Part shown: positions 49,330 through 58,303 of the stretch, piece after piece
Layout: the number at the start of each line of letters is the position of its first letter
How positions within the stretch are numbered: the stretch's first letter is position 1
Source: Pseudomonas antarctica
GTDB lineage: Bacteria > Pseudomonadota > Gammaproteobacteria > Pseudomonadales > Pseudomonadaceae
Assembly: GCF_001647715.1 (NCBI RefSeq)
Contig: NZ_CP015600.1
Coordinates: forward strand, 1,860,001 to 1,924,000
DNA: 64,000 nt
Direction: 5' to 3'
Made by a program: the position numbers and the translations under genes
Notes under the pieces: generated by a model
The model's database searches: none
Seen by the model: the letters and a program-made list of their open reading frames with translations, nothing else
Told to the model about the DNA's origin: nothing

Positions 49330-50178
49330 TTAGAGGTGGAAGCCGTGTTTAACCTGCTCATACAGGTGTAAGGCCAATGCATTGCTGCTATCGCACAGCA
49401 GGTACAGATGATGCACCGGCAGCGCTGGCAACTCGAACCCTGCAATCACTTGCGTCAGCCCTTTGCCCATGCGGCTCTCCTCGATCAAACCCACCGCCAC
49501 GCCGCTGCGGATACAGGCCTCGACCGCCGTGGAGTTGGGGCTCTCCAGCAAGACCCGGTGGTAAATCCCGTGATCCTTCAACGTCTGCAACGCCGCCGCA
49601 CGGTACGGGCAGCCGGCGACCGGCACCGTGATTGGCAGCGCCGTATTCGGCGGGCAACTGAAGCCCTCGGCCGCCACCCACAGCGGCTGAACCGGCCCCA
49701 GCCGTTCGCCCTGGGCCAACGGCTGTGCGCTGACGGTGATGGCCAGGTCGAGCTGGTTGGCCATAAACCTATTCAGCAGTTCACCGCTGGTGCGCGCTTC
49801 GACTTCCAGCTCGAGCAGCGGGTTGTCAGCGATTAACCGGGGTAGGAATTCCTGCATAAACGCCGGGGCATAGGTGTCGGGAATGCCCAGGCGGATTTTG
49901 CCCTGCATGCGCTGCGGCATCAGCGCAATCAGCAGGCGGTCGTGGCTCTTGAGAAACTCGGTGGTTTCGCCCAAGAGCTTCTTGCCGTACAGCGTCAGCT
50001 CGACGCCCTGGTTGCTGCGGCTGAACAGGCGTTGACCGATTTGGTCTTCGAGCTTTTGAATCTGAGTGGTCACGGTCGACGCGCTGCGGTGCACATGCTC
50101 GGCCGCTTCGTTGAAGCGCCGGAAGCGCGCCACGGCGTGGAAGGTGCGCAGCAGGTCGATGTTCAGTTGTTTGGCCAT
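49330..50178 (-). CDS. LysR-family regulator
   Basis: This 282-aa protein has the DNA-binding part IDLLRTFHAVARFRRFNEAA, EHVHRSASTVTTQIQKLEDQ and a periplasmic-binding-like C-terminal half. It is divergent from the EamA transporter at 50277, an arrangement typical of a local regulator and its target. Confidence 0.9.
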   Translation of the reverse strand: MAKQLNIDLLRTFHAVARFRRFNEAAEHVHRSASTVTTQIQKLEDQIGQRLFSRSNQGVELTLYGKKLLGETTEFLKSHDRLLIALMPQRMQGKIRLGIPDTYAPAFMQEFLPRLIADNPLLELEVEARTSGELLNRFMANQLDLAITVSAQPLAQGERLGPVQPLWVAAEGFSCPPNTALPITVPVAGCPYRAAALQTLKDHGIYHRVLLESPNSTAVEACIRSGVAVGLIEESRMGKGLTQVIAGFELPALPVHHLYLLCDSSNALALHLYEQVKHGFHL

Positions 50179-50276
50179 GATTCCACTATTACGGATTAGT
50201 TATGCTGGTAATTCAAATATACAGAAGCATGCGCGGCCCTTAGCCTCTCAGTCAACGCACATTGACGGGAGGCTTC

Positions 50277-51176
50277 ATGACGCGATCAACCTTGAAGAGA
50301 CTGCTGTTACAGGTGGCGTTTGTGCTGTCGTGGAGCTCCGGCTATATCGGCGCCAAGCTGGGTACGCAGGGCGGCGGGGCGTTCAACTTGCTGTTCTGGC
50401 GTTTTCTGTTGGTTGCGGTGTGTCTGGGGCTGTTTTTGAATGTGAGGTTGCTGAGGGTTTCATGGGCGCAGATCCGCCACTACGCCATCATCGGTTTTCT
50501 ATCGCAGTTTCTGTACCTGAGTTGCCTCTACGTCGCGATCCAAAATGGCCTGCCGCCGGGCATTGCCGCGATTATCGCGGCGCTGCAACCGTTGATGACG
50601 GCGGCGCTGTCGACGGGCAGTGCGGCCGAGCGCAGTGGCGGTTGGCAATGGATCGGGCTGATGGTCAGTTTTGCCGGGGTGTCCATCGTGATTGCCGGGC
50701 AGTACGGCAGTGGGGGGCAGGGCATCGGCCTGGTCATGTATCTGTTGCCACTGGCAGCGGCGCTGGGGCTGACGCTGGCGACTTTGTATGAGCGCCGCAC
50801 CGTCCATCGCCATGACGCGGGTCTGGTGTTGCCGCTGTTCATCCAGTCGCTGCTGACCTTGATCGGCTTTACCGGTGCTGTGCTGTTTACCGATACGTTG
50901 AGTATTCCTCACGACCCGGACGTGCTGATTTCAATTGTCTGGCTGACGGTGTTTTCCACCTTCATCGCCTATTTGAGCCTGTGGATGTTGTTGCGGGTCA
51001 TGACGGCGACCCACGTTGCGGCGCTGGTCTATCTGGAGCCACCGGTCACTCTGGTGTGGGCGGCGCTGATGTTTGGCGACGTGATCCATGCATCGACCTA
51101 CGCCGGCATTGCTGTGGTAGTCGCCGGGCTGATTCTGGTACGCCTGAAGCAACCGACCGTCGCGTGCGCTTCTTGA
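50277..51176 (+). CDS. EamA/DMT-family transporter
   Basis: This 299-aa protein has ten predicted helices in two EamA repeats (VLSWSSGYIGAKLGTQGGGA; STFIAYLSLWMLLRVMTATH). GGGAGG precedes ATG 50277. It is probably a metabolite or amino acid exporter controlled by the divergent LysR gene. Its last ~55 bp are partly duplicated downstream at about 51437. Confidence 0.88.
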   Translation: MTRSTLKRLLLQVAFVLSWSSGYIGAKLGTQGGGAFNLLFWRFLLVAVCLGLFLNVRLLRVSWAQIRHYAIIGFLSQFLYLSCLYVAIQNGLPPGIAAIIAALQPLMTAALSTGSAAERSGGWQWIGLMVSFAGVSIVIAGQYGSGGQGIGLVMYLLPLAAALGLTLATLYERRTVHRHDAGLVLPLFIQSLLTLIGFTGAVLFTDTLSIPHDPDVLISIVWLTVFSTFIAYLSLWMLLRVMTATHVAALVYLEPPVTLVWAALMFGDVIHASTYAGIAVVVAGLILVRLKQPTVACAS

Positions 51177-51400
51177 GGCCGGCAGGTTCAGCAACCCGAC
51201 AGATATCACCTGCTAAAAAAGAACCCAAGCCGAAGCAGGAGCGCGGCTCAAACACAGGAGCATTTTTGATTTGTGCAGACGTTGGGCCGCACGGCCCGAG
51301 GGTTTTGTATGTGGCTACGTTATGCAGCATTGGTGGCAGTAGTGGTCGGGGTGTCGGAGTTGTGTGCAATCGTCTGCGTGGCATGAGTGCGGGCCGGTGC
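51118..51400. repeat. Degenerate tandem duplication, copy A
   Basis: About 280 bp here, from the 3' end of the EamA gene into the decayed lipoprotein start, match 51437-51720 with scattered differences (for example the two versions of ACCGACCGTCGCG, TTCAGCAA(C/T)CCGACAGA and GAACCCA(A/G)GCC(G/C)AAGCAGGAGC). Offset is about 318 bp. The second copy leads into the intact YXWGXW lipoprotein gene. Confidence 0.85.
51309..51386 (+). pseudogene. Decayed duplicate of the YXWGXW lipoprotein gene
   Basis: ATG TGG CTA CGT TAT GCA GCA reads MWLRYAALVAVVVGVSELCA and stops at TGA 51384. It aligns with the start of the intact gene at 51626 (MLLRYAALAAVVVAASGC), but one extra base removes the lipobox and shifts the frame. 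The rest of the gene is missing. Confidence 0.8.
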
Positions 51401-51625
51401 AACTCACGTTCGTTGCCTAACTGGGCCTGTGGAGGTTGTTCGCGGGGTTGCTAGTGGCGTGCCTGAAACGACCGACCGTCGCGTCTGCCTCTTGAGGCCT
51501 GCGGGTTCAGCAATCCGACAGACATCACCTGTTAAAAAGAACCCAGGGCCAAGCAGGAGCGAAGCTGCAACAAGGGGGCATTTTTTCTGGTGCAAGTGCT
51601 GGGCGTTAGCGCCCGAGGATTTTGT

Positions 51626-51955
51626 ATGTTGCTACGTTATGCGGCATTGGCGGCGGTAGTCGTCGCGGCGTCCGGGTGTGTGCAAGAGCGCGTCGTGCAT
51701 GAGCGCGGGCCGGTACAACGTGAGTATGTTGAAGTGGTTGCGCCACAACCGCCGCCGGTCCAGGTCATCGAAGTCGAGCCGGCTGCGCGCTACGGCTATG
51801 TATGGTCACGCGGTTACTGGCGTTGGCAAGGCGGGCGATACGTTGCGGTGCACGGCCATTGGGAGCCGGTGCGCGAAGGTTATCGTTATGTGCATCCGCA
51901 CTGGGTGCAGCGCAATGACGGTTACCACTGGCAGGGCGGTGGCTGGGTTCGCTGA
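51626..51955 (+). CDS. YXWGXW-repeat lipoprotein
   Basis: This 109-aa protein has a lipoprotein signal (AALAAVVVAASGCVQ, lipobox ASGC) and a mature part with YGYVWSRGYWRWQGGRYVAV, HGHWEPVREGYRYVHPHWVQ and WQGGGW, the aromatic YXWGXW repeats. GAGGA precedes the ATG. It is probably an envelope lipoprotein of unknown function. A tandem duplication placed a broken copy just upstream. Confidence 0.85.
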   Translation: MLLRYAALAAVVVAASGCVQERVVHERGPVQREYVEVVAPQPPPVQVIEVEPAARYGYVWSRGYWRWQGGRYVAVHGHWEPVREGYRYVHPHWVQRNDGYHWQGGGWVR

Positions 51956-51974
51956 GCCCAGTCCGAAACAACGC

Positions 51975-52349
51975 CTAGATCGGCTTCTGGGTGCCCAGCA
52001 GCCGTACCTCCCGCAACAGCGCGGCACCGAGTTGCTCGGTGCCGAGTTCCTTGTAGCCCACGGCCTTGATCTCGCCGTTCTCTTCCGCCTGGATGATGAT
52101 CACCGGCGTTTCCTTGCCCGTGGCTTCGTCCACGTGCAGGGCGTACTGGGGAATAGCCAGCTTGATCGGCGTGCCTGCCGCCTTGCCTTGTACATTGATC
52201 AGAAACGCCGCACAGCCGGTGTCGACATCCACGCTGGTGGCGGAGCGGCCGCTGACGAAGCAGGTTTTCGGCAGGTCGGGCCAGGCGATGGTGTCGGCCA
52301 GGACGAGGGTCGGCGCGAGGGCCAAGGCAGCGAGAAGAAGCGTGCGCAC
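51975..52349 (-). CDS. Exported hypothetical protein
   Basis: The 124-aa frame starts at GTG 52349 (VRTLLLAALALAPTLVLADT), a clear signal peptide with a cleavage-like site after VLA. TTG at 52370 is an alternative start. The mature part has CFVSGRSATSVDVDTGCAAF with two cysteines that could pair, and a beta-rich remainder. No family was recognised. Confidence 0.7.
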   Translation of the reverse strand: MRTLLLAALALAPTLVLADTIAWPDLPKTCFVSGRSATSVDVDTGCAAFLINVQGKAAGTPIKLAIPQYALHVDEATGKETPVIIIQAEENGEIKAVGYKELGTEQLGAALLREVRLLGTQKPI

Positions 52350-52420
52350 GTGGGTCTTTCTCTCGATCAAAGGTAGAAGCGGTTTTTACCAAAGCCGGTC
52401 ATTTGCCGCAACGCTGCCGT

Positions 52421-52816
52421 TCAGGCCAACCGTTTCATTCCGGTTGCTTTGCCTGCGGTAAGGTCAAAGGTCGCGATGTATTCACAGCCTGCTGCATGGG
52501 CGCAGCGTTCTATCAGGTAGTCGGCAAACTCGGCTTTGCCCGCAGTGAATCGTCGGAGTGCCTGCCAGATGATCTCGGCATGTTCGACGGTCAATTCACG
52601 GGTTCGCAGCAGCGTTTCCAGCACGGTTACCACGTCACTCTTGGCCGATTGGTAGCAGCTTTGTAAAACCCATACCAATTCCACCACGGACACCAGGCTG
52701 ACAAAGCCCGGCGAAACGCTGGTGAGCGATTCGATCAGCGCCGAAGCCTTGGGTGATTGAACCGGATCATCCTGCGTGACATAGCGCACCAACACATTGG
52801 TATCCAGCCCGATCAT
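52421..52816 (-). CDS. vapC: VapC-like PIN-domain toxin
   Basis: This 131-aa protein starts MIGLDTNVLVRYVTQDDPVQ with the PIN Asp in LDTNVLVRY. VELVWVL has the second acidic residue and FADYLIERCAHAAGCEYIAT and FDLTAGK the remaining acidic set. VapC enzymes cut initiator tRNA or rRNA. Its ATG overlaps the antitoxin stop by 4 bp. Confidence 0.9.
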   Translation of the reverse strand: MIGLDTNVLVRYVTQDDPVQSPKASALIESLTSVSPGFVSLVSVVELVWVLQSCYQSAKSDVVTVLETLLRTRELTVEHAEIIWQALRRFTAGKAEFADYLIERCAHAAGCEYIATFDLTAGKATGMKRLA

Positions 52817-53070
52817 CCCGCGTTTGCTCCCTGTGCGGCGATGGCGTGGTTCATGTCTTCAATCGACACCGCATTGGCAGGCTTGCGGATAAGGCCCTTG
52901 AGGTCCAGCACGGTTTTGCTCGCGGCAATGATGGAAAACTTGCCGTCTTCCGTTTCGACAAATTCAACCCGGTCGCCTGTTTCCAGGCCAAGCGCCGTGC
53001 GAACCTGGACAGGAATGGTGATTTGCCCTTTTGAGGTGAGTGTGGCGGTTGCCATAGTGAAGATCTCCAT
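52813..53070 (-). CDS. vapB: VapB-like AbrB-type antitoxin
   Basis: This 85-aa protein has ATLTSKGQITIPVQVRTALG, the AbrB/SpoVT DNA-binding fold, followed by GDRVEFVETEDGKFSIIAAS and a toxin-binding tail. ATG 53070 follows AAGGAA at 7 bp. It binds and blocks VapC and should repress its own promoter through the dyad at 53080-53097. Confidence 0.9.
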   Translation of the reverse strand: MEIFTMATATLTSKGQITIPVQVRTALGLETGDRVEFVETEDGKFSIIAASKTVLDLKGLIRKPANAVSIEDMNHAIAAQGANAG

Positions 53071-53079
53071 CGTGATATT

Positions 53080-53097
53080 CCTTACCGTAGGGTAAGG
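53080..53097. promoter_or_regulatory. Probable VapB operator dyad
   Basis: CCTTACC-gtag-GGTAAGG has 7-bp perfect arms with a 4-bp spacer, 10 bp upstream of the vapB start codon and overlapping its ribosome-binding site AAGGAA. Toxin-antitoxin operons usually carry such palindromic autoregulatory sites. Confidence 0.7.
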
Positions 53098-53225
53098 GGT
53101 GATGAAGGACAAGATCCGTTGGTCCATAGGTCGCTCTACTGGTGGGAGTGGATGGGAACAGGTAAAACCCTAGCCCCAAGTCTGCGTTTTCACCCGGGGT
53201 CCTCAGCCCCAAAGAGATACAAGCT

Positions 53226-53618
53226 ATGACTGATCGCCGCCTCATCATTCCGCCCGCCATGCAACCCATTGTCGAGCGCGCCGGCTACGTGCCTGCGGTA
53301 AAAGTTGGCAACACTCTTTACTGCGCGGGCCAGGTCGGCCGCACGCCGGAACTGGCCGTGATTGAAGATCCCGAGGCGCAATTCGTCGCCGCCTGGCAGA
53401 ACCTGCGGCAGGTATTGGAGGAGGGCGGTTGCAGCTTCGACGATGTGGTAGACATGACCACGTATCACGTGAACATGAGCCAGCACATGGCGGTTTTTCG
53501 CGAGGTGAAAAACCGCCTGTTTCCACGCGGGCATTGCGCCTGGACCACGATCGGGGTGTCCGAACTGGCACACCCCGGCCTGCTGGTGGAAATCAAATGT
53601 GTGGCAGTGCAGCGCTAG
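53226..53618 (+). CDS. RidA-family protein lacking the catalytic arginine
   Basis: This 130-aa protein has TLYCAGQVGRTPE, WQNLRQVLEEGGCSFDDVVD, MTTYHVN and LLVEIKCVAVQR, the RidA fold. The conserved arginine of true RidA (FPARSCVEVARLP), essential for imine deaminase activity, is replaced in FPRGHCAWTTIGVSE. It is therefore likely a member of a Rid subgroup with another function. It is convergent with ppnN, 4 bp apart. Confidence 0.85.
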   Translation: MTDRRLIIPPAMQPIVERAGYVPAVKVGNTLYCAGQVGRTPELAVIEDPEAQFVAAWQNLRQVLEEGGCSFDDVVDMTTYHVNMSQHMAVFREVKNRLFPRGHCAWTTIGVSELAHPGLLVEIKCVAVQR

Positions 53619-53622
53619 ACGC

Positions 53623-54996
53623 TTACTGAACCACTCGATAGCACGGCACATACGCCGCGCCGCCCGGCAATTTCATGCGGTGTTGGGCGACAAACGCCTG
53701 CAGCAGCTCGTCCAGCGGTTTCATGATGGCCGGGTCGCCGTGGATCTCATACGGCCCGTGCTGTTCGATCAGGCGAATGCCCTTGTCCTTGACGTTGCCG
53801 GCCACAATCCCCGAGAACGCGCGGCGCAGGTTGGCCGCCAGTTCGTGGGGCGGCAGCGTAAGGCTCAGTTGCAGGCCAGCCATGTTTTCGTGAGTCGGGT
53901 CGAACGGGCGCTGGAAGCCTTCGTCGATCTTGAGCAGCCAGTTGAAGTGGAACGCGTCGTTGCGCTCGCGACGGAACTGTTTCACGGCCTTGAGCCCGGC
54001 GGTCATCTGGCGGGCCACTTCGGCCGGGTCGTCGATGATGATCTGGTAGTGCGCCTGCGCCGCTTCGCCGAGGGTGGCGCCGACGAACGCGTGCAGTTGT
54101 TGCAGGTACGGCGCTGCGTGCTTGGGCCCGGTGAGGATGACCGGGAACGGCACATCGCGGTTGTCCGGGTGCATCAGGATGCCCAGCAGGTACAGGAACT
54201 CTTCGGCCGTGCCGGCGCCGCCCGGGAAGATGATGATGCCGTGGCCGACGCGCACGAAGGCTTCCAGGCGTTTTTCGATGTCCGGCAGGATCACCAGTTC
54301 GTTAACGATGGGGTTCGGGGCTTCGGCCGCGATGATGCCCGGCTCGGTCAGGCCCAGGTAGCGCCCGCCGGTAATGCGTTGTTTGGCGTGGGAAATGGTC
54401 GCGCCTTTCATCGGACCTTTCATCACGCCGGGGCCGCAGCCGGTGCACACATCGAGGCTGCGCAGGCCCAGTTCGTGGCCGACTTTCTTGGTGTATTTGT
54501 ATTCTTCGGTATTGATCGAGTGCCCGCCCCAGCACACCACGATTTTCGGCTCGACGCCCGGACGCAACGTGCGGGCGTTGCGCAGCAGGTGGAATACGTA
54601 GTCGGTGATGCCTTGGGAGTCGCTCAGGTCGATGCGCTGGCTGCCCAGCTCGTTCTCGGTGTAGACGATGTCGCGCAGGGCGCTGAACAGCATTTCGCGG
54701 GTGCTGGCGATCATTTCGCCATCGACGAACGCGTCGGCCGGTGCATTCAACAGTTCCAGGCGTACGCCGCGGTCCTGCTGATGGATGCGCACTTCAAAGT
54801 CTTGATAAGCGTCGAGGATGGTCTTGGCGTTGTCGATGTGCGCGCCGGTGTTGAGGATGGCCAGGGCGCATTGGCGGAACAGCGTGTAGATGCTGCCGGT
54901 TCCGGCTTCACTCAGTTGCTGGACTTCACGTTGGGACAGGGTTTCGAGGCTGCCCTTGGGGCTGACGGAGGCATTGATGACTTGACGTTGGGGCAT
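53623..54996 (-). CDS. ppnN: Pyrimidine/purine nucleotide 5'-monophosphate nucleosidase PpnN
   Basis: This 457-aa protein has an N-terminal domain, then a LOG-type core with IIIFPGGAGTAEEFLYLLGI and the CTGCGPGVMKGPMKGAT segment, as in E. coli PpnN (YgdH), which cleaves nucleoside monophosphates and is stimulated by (p)ppGpp. AAGGAA lies 6 bp upstream of ATG 54996. Confidence 0.9.
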   Translation of the reverse strand: MPQRQVINASVSPKGSLETLSQREVQQLSEAGTGSIYTLFRQCALAILNTGAHIDNAKTILDAYQDFEVRIHQQDRGVRLELLNAPADAFVDGEMIASTREMLFSALRDIVYTENELGSQRIDLSDSQGITDYVFHLLRNARTLRPGVEPKIVVCWGGHSINTEEYKYTKKVGHELGLRSLDVCTGCGPGVMKGPMKGATISHAKQRITGGRYLGLTEPGIIAAEAPNPIVNELVILPDIEKRLEAFVRVGHGIIIFPGGAGTAEEFLYLLGILMHPDNRDVPFPVILTGPKHAAPYLQQLHAFVGATLGEAAQAHYQIIIDDPAEVARQMTAGLKAVKQFRRERNDAFHFNWLLKIDEGFQRPFDPTHENMAGLQLSLTLPPHELAANLRRAFSGIVAGNVKDKGIRLIEQHGPYEIHGDPAIMKPLDELLQAFVAQHRMKLPGGAAYVPCYRVVQ

Positions 54997-55145
54997 TCTG
55001 ATTCCTTGAAAACACAGCCACCGCACCCGCCATGGGCGGCGGTGGCTGGAGAATGGTGAGCGCCGAACTCGGTCGCACGAGACGGTTAGTCTGGCAGGCA
55101 TGGGGCCATGCGCAAACTCCGTCCAGCACCATCATGCCGCAGAAC

Positions 55146-55970
55146 TTACTGAATCAGCTTCCAGTTTTTGTAGAAAACCCGACGCAGGGTAAAGACCAGC
55201 CCGGCAAAGCCCGAGATCACGGCATTGAGCACTGACGGCAGCAAGGTCGGACGAACGATGTCAATGAACAGGCAGTAACGTTTTGCGTCGTTCTTGTTGA
55301 AGGACGCATGCATCAGCGTGTCATCGAAGATAAACAGCGGGTCGTCGTGCCAGTAGTGCTTGTGCTTGCCCACCTGGATGTAAACACCCTCATGGTGAGG
55401 CGCCGGCGCCATGTTGTAGAGCACGCGGAACATCATGCGCAGCGGGCCGAAGTGGAAGGACGTCGAGCGGTTTTCGTTGAACACCGACACGCCGATGGTC
55501 TTCACAAACGGCAGTTTCTTGCGCAGTTGCGGGATGTCCAGGGTGGTTTCAATCGGGCGGCCGTACCATTGGAAGAACAACATGCCGCGTTTTTTCTCGG
55601 CCATGCGCTCGTCCAGGTAGCTGATGATTTCATCCTTGTTGGCCATGGCGTCGTCGATCACCTGTTGCAGGTCTTCACGCCAGGCCGGCGGCAGATCGCG
55701 CATGGTGTAGACGTGGCGGTTGCGCAGGCTCAGCAGGTCGAACAGGGTGTTGAACGGCGCCAATATCCAGGTATTGCGGCCATTGCCCACGAAGTACTTC
55801 TTGATGGTGTCGCGGTCATACAGACCGTTGCGCAGAAAGTCATAGATGCCGCAGAACAGTACCAGCAGCAGAAATACCAGGCTGGTGCGTGGGAAGCAGT
55901 AGATGAACAGCAGAACGCCGAGAACCCAGGCGACTGAGACCAGTTTTTTTTGAACAGCACTTTTACTCAT
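55146..55970 (-). CDS. Aspartyl/asparaginyl beta-hydroxylase, LpxO-like
   Basis: This 274-aa protein has an N-terminal transmembrane helix (WVLGVLLFIYCFPRTSLVFL), then a 2-oxoglutarate/Fe(II) dioxygenase domain with HHEGVYIQVGKHKHYWHDDP and DDTLMHASFNKNDAKRYCLF, and a C-terminal hydrophobic region. LpxO enzymes 2-hydroxylate lipid A acyl chains. Specificity for lipid A is by family resemblance only. It is divergent from fabV. Confidence 0.85.
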   Translation of the reverse strand: MSKSAVQKKLVSVAWVLGVLLFIYCFPRTSLVFLLLVLFCGIYDFLRNGLYDRDTIKKYFVGNGRNTWILAPFNTLFDLLSLRNRHVYTMRDLPPAWREDLQQVIDDAMANKDEIISYLDERMAEKKRGMLFFQWYGRPIETTLDIPQLRKKLPFVKTIGVSVFNENRSTSFHFGPLRMMFRVLYNMAPAPHHEGVYIQVGKHKHYWHDDPLFIFDDTLMHASFNKNDAKRYCLFIDIVRPTLLPSVLNAVISGFAGLVFTLRRVFYKNWKLIQ

Positions 55971-56245
55971 GAAGCGAGGCTCCGGACCGGAAACAAGGCG
56001 AAACAATCCCGCCATGATAGTGGGTTATCACCGGGCTGGGCGTTTTAAATATTGCGAATTTGTGAAGGCCCGACACAGTTCTTAACCCCACGGTGCGGCG
56101 TGCATCGGGTTTTGTTGATTGGATTTTGTAAACAGAAGATTTGCGTCTATCGTGACGCTTCGGTTTTTCGGACGTCATAGACCGGTACGATTGAAGTTGA
56201 ATGGCCACCATTGGCCTTCGGCACCTTGGAAGAGGCAGAAATTTT

Positions 56246-57439
56246 ATGATCATCAAACCGCGGGTTCGTGGCTTTATCTGTGTGACCGCTCACCCTGTTG
56301 GCTGTGAAGCGAACGTCAAGGAACAGATCGACTACGTAACCAAGCATGGCGCCATTGAAGGCGGCCCGAAGAAGGTGCTGGTCCTCGGCGCTTCCACCGG
56401 TTACGGCCTGGCCGCGCGCATCAGTGCTGCGTTTGGCTGCGGCGCCGACACCTTGGGTGTGTTTTTTGAGAAAGAAGGCGAAGAAGGCAAGCTGAGCTCC
56501 GCCGGCTGGTACAACAGCGCGGCGTTCGAGAAGTTTGCCGTCGAAAAAGGCCTGTACGCCAAGAGCATCAACGGCGACGCGTTTTCCGACGAGATCAAGC
56601 GCCTGACCATCGAAACCATCAAGAAAGACCTGGGCAAGATCGACCTGGTCGTTTACAGCCTGGCCGCGCCACGCCGTACCGACCCGCAAGGCGTGGTGCA
56701 CACCTCCACCCTCAAGCCGATCGGCAAGGCCGTGACCTTGCGCGGTATCAACACCGATAAAGGCGTGGTGGTCGACACCACCCTCGAGCCTGCGACCCAG
56801 GAAGAAATCGACGGCACCGTGAAAGTCATGGGTGGCGAAGACTGGCAGCTGTGGATCGACGCCCTGCGTGATGCGGACGTGTTGGCCGAAGGCGCCAAGA
56901 CCACCGCGTTCACCTACCTGGGCGAGAAGCTGACCCAGGACATCTACTGGAACGGCTCGATCGGCGAAGCCAAGAAAGACCTGGACAAGAAAGTCCTGAC
57001 CCTGCGCGATAACCTCGCTGCACTCAAGGGCGATGCCCGTGTGTCGGTGCTCAAGGCCGTGGTCACCCAGGCGAGCTCGGCGATCCCGATCATGCCGCTA
57101 TACCTGTCGCTGCTGTTCAAAGTGATGAAAGAGCAGGGCACCCACGAAGGCTGCATCGAGCAGGTCTACGGCTTGTTCAAGGACAGCCTGTACGGCAAGG
57201 CGCCGAAGCTGGACGCCGACGGCCGCCTGCGCGCCGACCTGGCCGAGCTGGAACCTAAAGTCCAGGACGCCGTAGCAGCGCTGTGGAACCAGGTGACCGA
57301 CGACAACGTCAACGAGATCAGCGATTTCGCCGGCTACAAGGCTGAATTCCTGCGCTTGTTCGGCTTTGAAATCGACGGTGTGGACTACGAAGCAGATGTG
57401 AACCCGACCGTGAAGATCAAGGGCTTAGTCCAAGCCTAA
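56246..57439 (+). CDS. fabV: Enoyl-ACP reductase FabV
   Basis: This 397-aa protein starts [40 protein letters not shown] is the NADH-binding motif, and [13 protein letters not shown] gives the FabV catalytic Y-x8-K-K. It completes fatty acid elongation and is typically resistant to triclosan. The start is chosen at the canonical MIIKPR. Confidence 0.95.
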   Translation: MIIKPRVRGFICVTAHPVGCEANVKEQIDYVTKHGAIEGGPKKVLVLGASTGYGLAARISAAFGCGADTLGVFFEKEGEEGKLSSAGWYNSAAFEKFAVEKGLYAKSINGDAFSDEIKRLTIETIKKDLGKIDLVVYSLAAPRRTDPQGVVHTSTLKPIGKAVTLRGINTDKGVVVDTTLEPATQEEIDGTVKVMGGEDWQLWIDALRDADVLAEGAKTTAFTYLGEKLTQDIYWNGSIGEAKKDLDKKVLTLRDNLAALKGDARVSVLKAVVTQASSAIPIMPLYLSLLFKVMKEQGTHEGCIEQVYGLFKDSLYGKAPKLDADGRLRADLAELEPKVQDAVAALWNQVTDDNVNEISDFAGYKAEFLRLFGFEIDGVDYEADVNPTVKIKGLVQA

Positions 57440-57453
57440 ACACGGTCAAAAAA

Positions 57454-57558
57454 ATGTGGGAGCGGGCCTGTGTGGGAGCCGGGCTTGCCCGCGATAGCAT
57501 CGCCGCGGTGTAACGGATACACCGAGGTGACTGCATCGCAGGCAAGCCAGCTCCCACA
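57454..57558. repeat. REP pair (REPIN-like)
   Basis: Outward units of the GTGGGAGC..GGCTTGCC..GCGAT type at 57471-57495 face the inverted unit GCATCGCAGGCAAGCCAGCT then CCCACA at 57533-57558. A partial extra unit begins at 57454. This is the common extragenic REP doublet of P. fluorescens-group chromosomes, between fabV and the HAD gene. Confidence 0.85.
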
Positions 57559-57679
57559 CCAGCCGTTCCCACATTTGCCTTATGTGAATCGGAACCCTCC
57601 TACATTCCTTCGCGCTCCCACCCTCGCTCACAATCTGCCAGACTCCTGCGGCTATCAAGCCACGCCAACGGAGGATCTG

Positions 57680-58303
57680 ATGACGATTCGTGCAGTAGTT
57701 TTTGATTTCGGCGGTGTCCTGTTCGACTGGAACCCGCAGCACCTCTACCGCAAGCTGATTACCGACGATCACGAGCGGCAACACTTTCTCGAGACCATTT
57801 GCACCCAAGCCTGGAACACCGAGCAGGACGCCGGCCGCAGCCTGGCCGAAGGCACGCGCCACCTGATCGAGCAATACCCGCAACACCAACCTCTCATCCA
57901 AGCCTATTACGACCGCTGGCACGAGATGTTGCGCGGCTCATTGCCGGAAGGCGTGGCCATTCTCGAAGGTCTGCATCACGCCAATATGCCGATGTTCGGG
58001 CTGACCAACTGGTCGGCTGAAACCTTCCCTTATGCGCGGGCCAACTACCCGTTCCTGCAATATTTGCGCGATATTGTGGTCTCGGGCGAGTTGAAGCTGA
58101 TCAAGCCGGATCCCGCGATTTATCACGCCAGCCTCGCCCAGGTACGTGCCCATCTGCCGGATATTCAACCCAGTGAAGTCGTGTTTATCGACGATGTTGC
58201 CGGCAATATCGACGCCGCTGTCGCACTCGGTTGGCAGGGCATTCACCATGTGTCGGCCGAGCGTACTGCGGCACGTTTGCGTGAATTGGGCGTGAGCTTC
58301 TAG
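57680..58303 (+). CDS. HAD-family hydrolase
   Basis: This 207-aa protein has motif I VVFDFGGVLFDW, motif II FGLTNWS, motif III Lys in LKLIKPDPAIY, and motif IV VFIDDVAGNIDAA, all intact. It is probably a small phosphatase or haloacid dehalogenase-like enzyme. GGAGG precedes ATG 57680. Its stop overlaps the stop of the LysR gene on the other strand. Confidence 0.9.
   Translation: MTIRAVVFDFGGVLFDWNPQHLYRKLITDDHERQHFLETICTQAWNTEQDAGRSLAEGTRHLIEQYPQHQPLIQAYYDRWHEMLRGSLPEGVAILEGLHHANMPMFGLTNWSAETFPYARANYPFLQYLRDIVVSGELKLIKPDPAIYHASLAQVRAHLPDIQPSEVVFIDDVAGNIDAAVALGWQGIHHVSAERTAARLRELGVSF

Noticed and set aside
53599..55059. 486-aa open frame on the plus strand
   Set aside because: It is the antisense of ppnN, which has a clear LOG motif and ribosome-binding site; the plus frame has no recognisable protein pattern.
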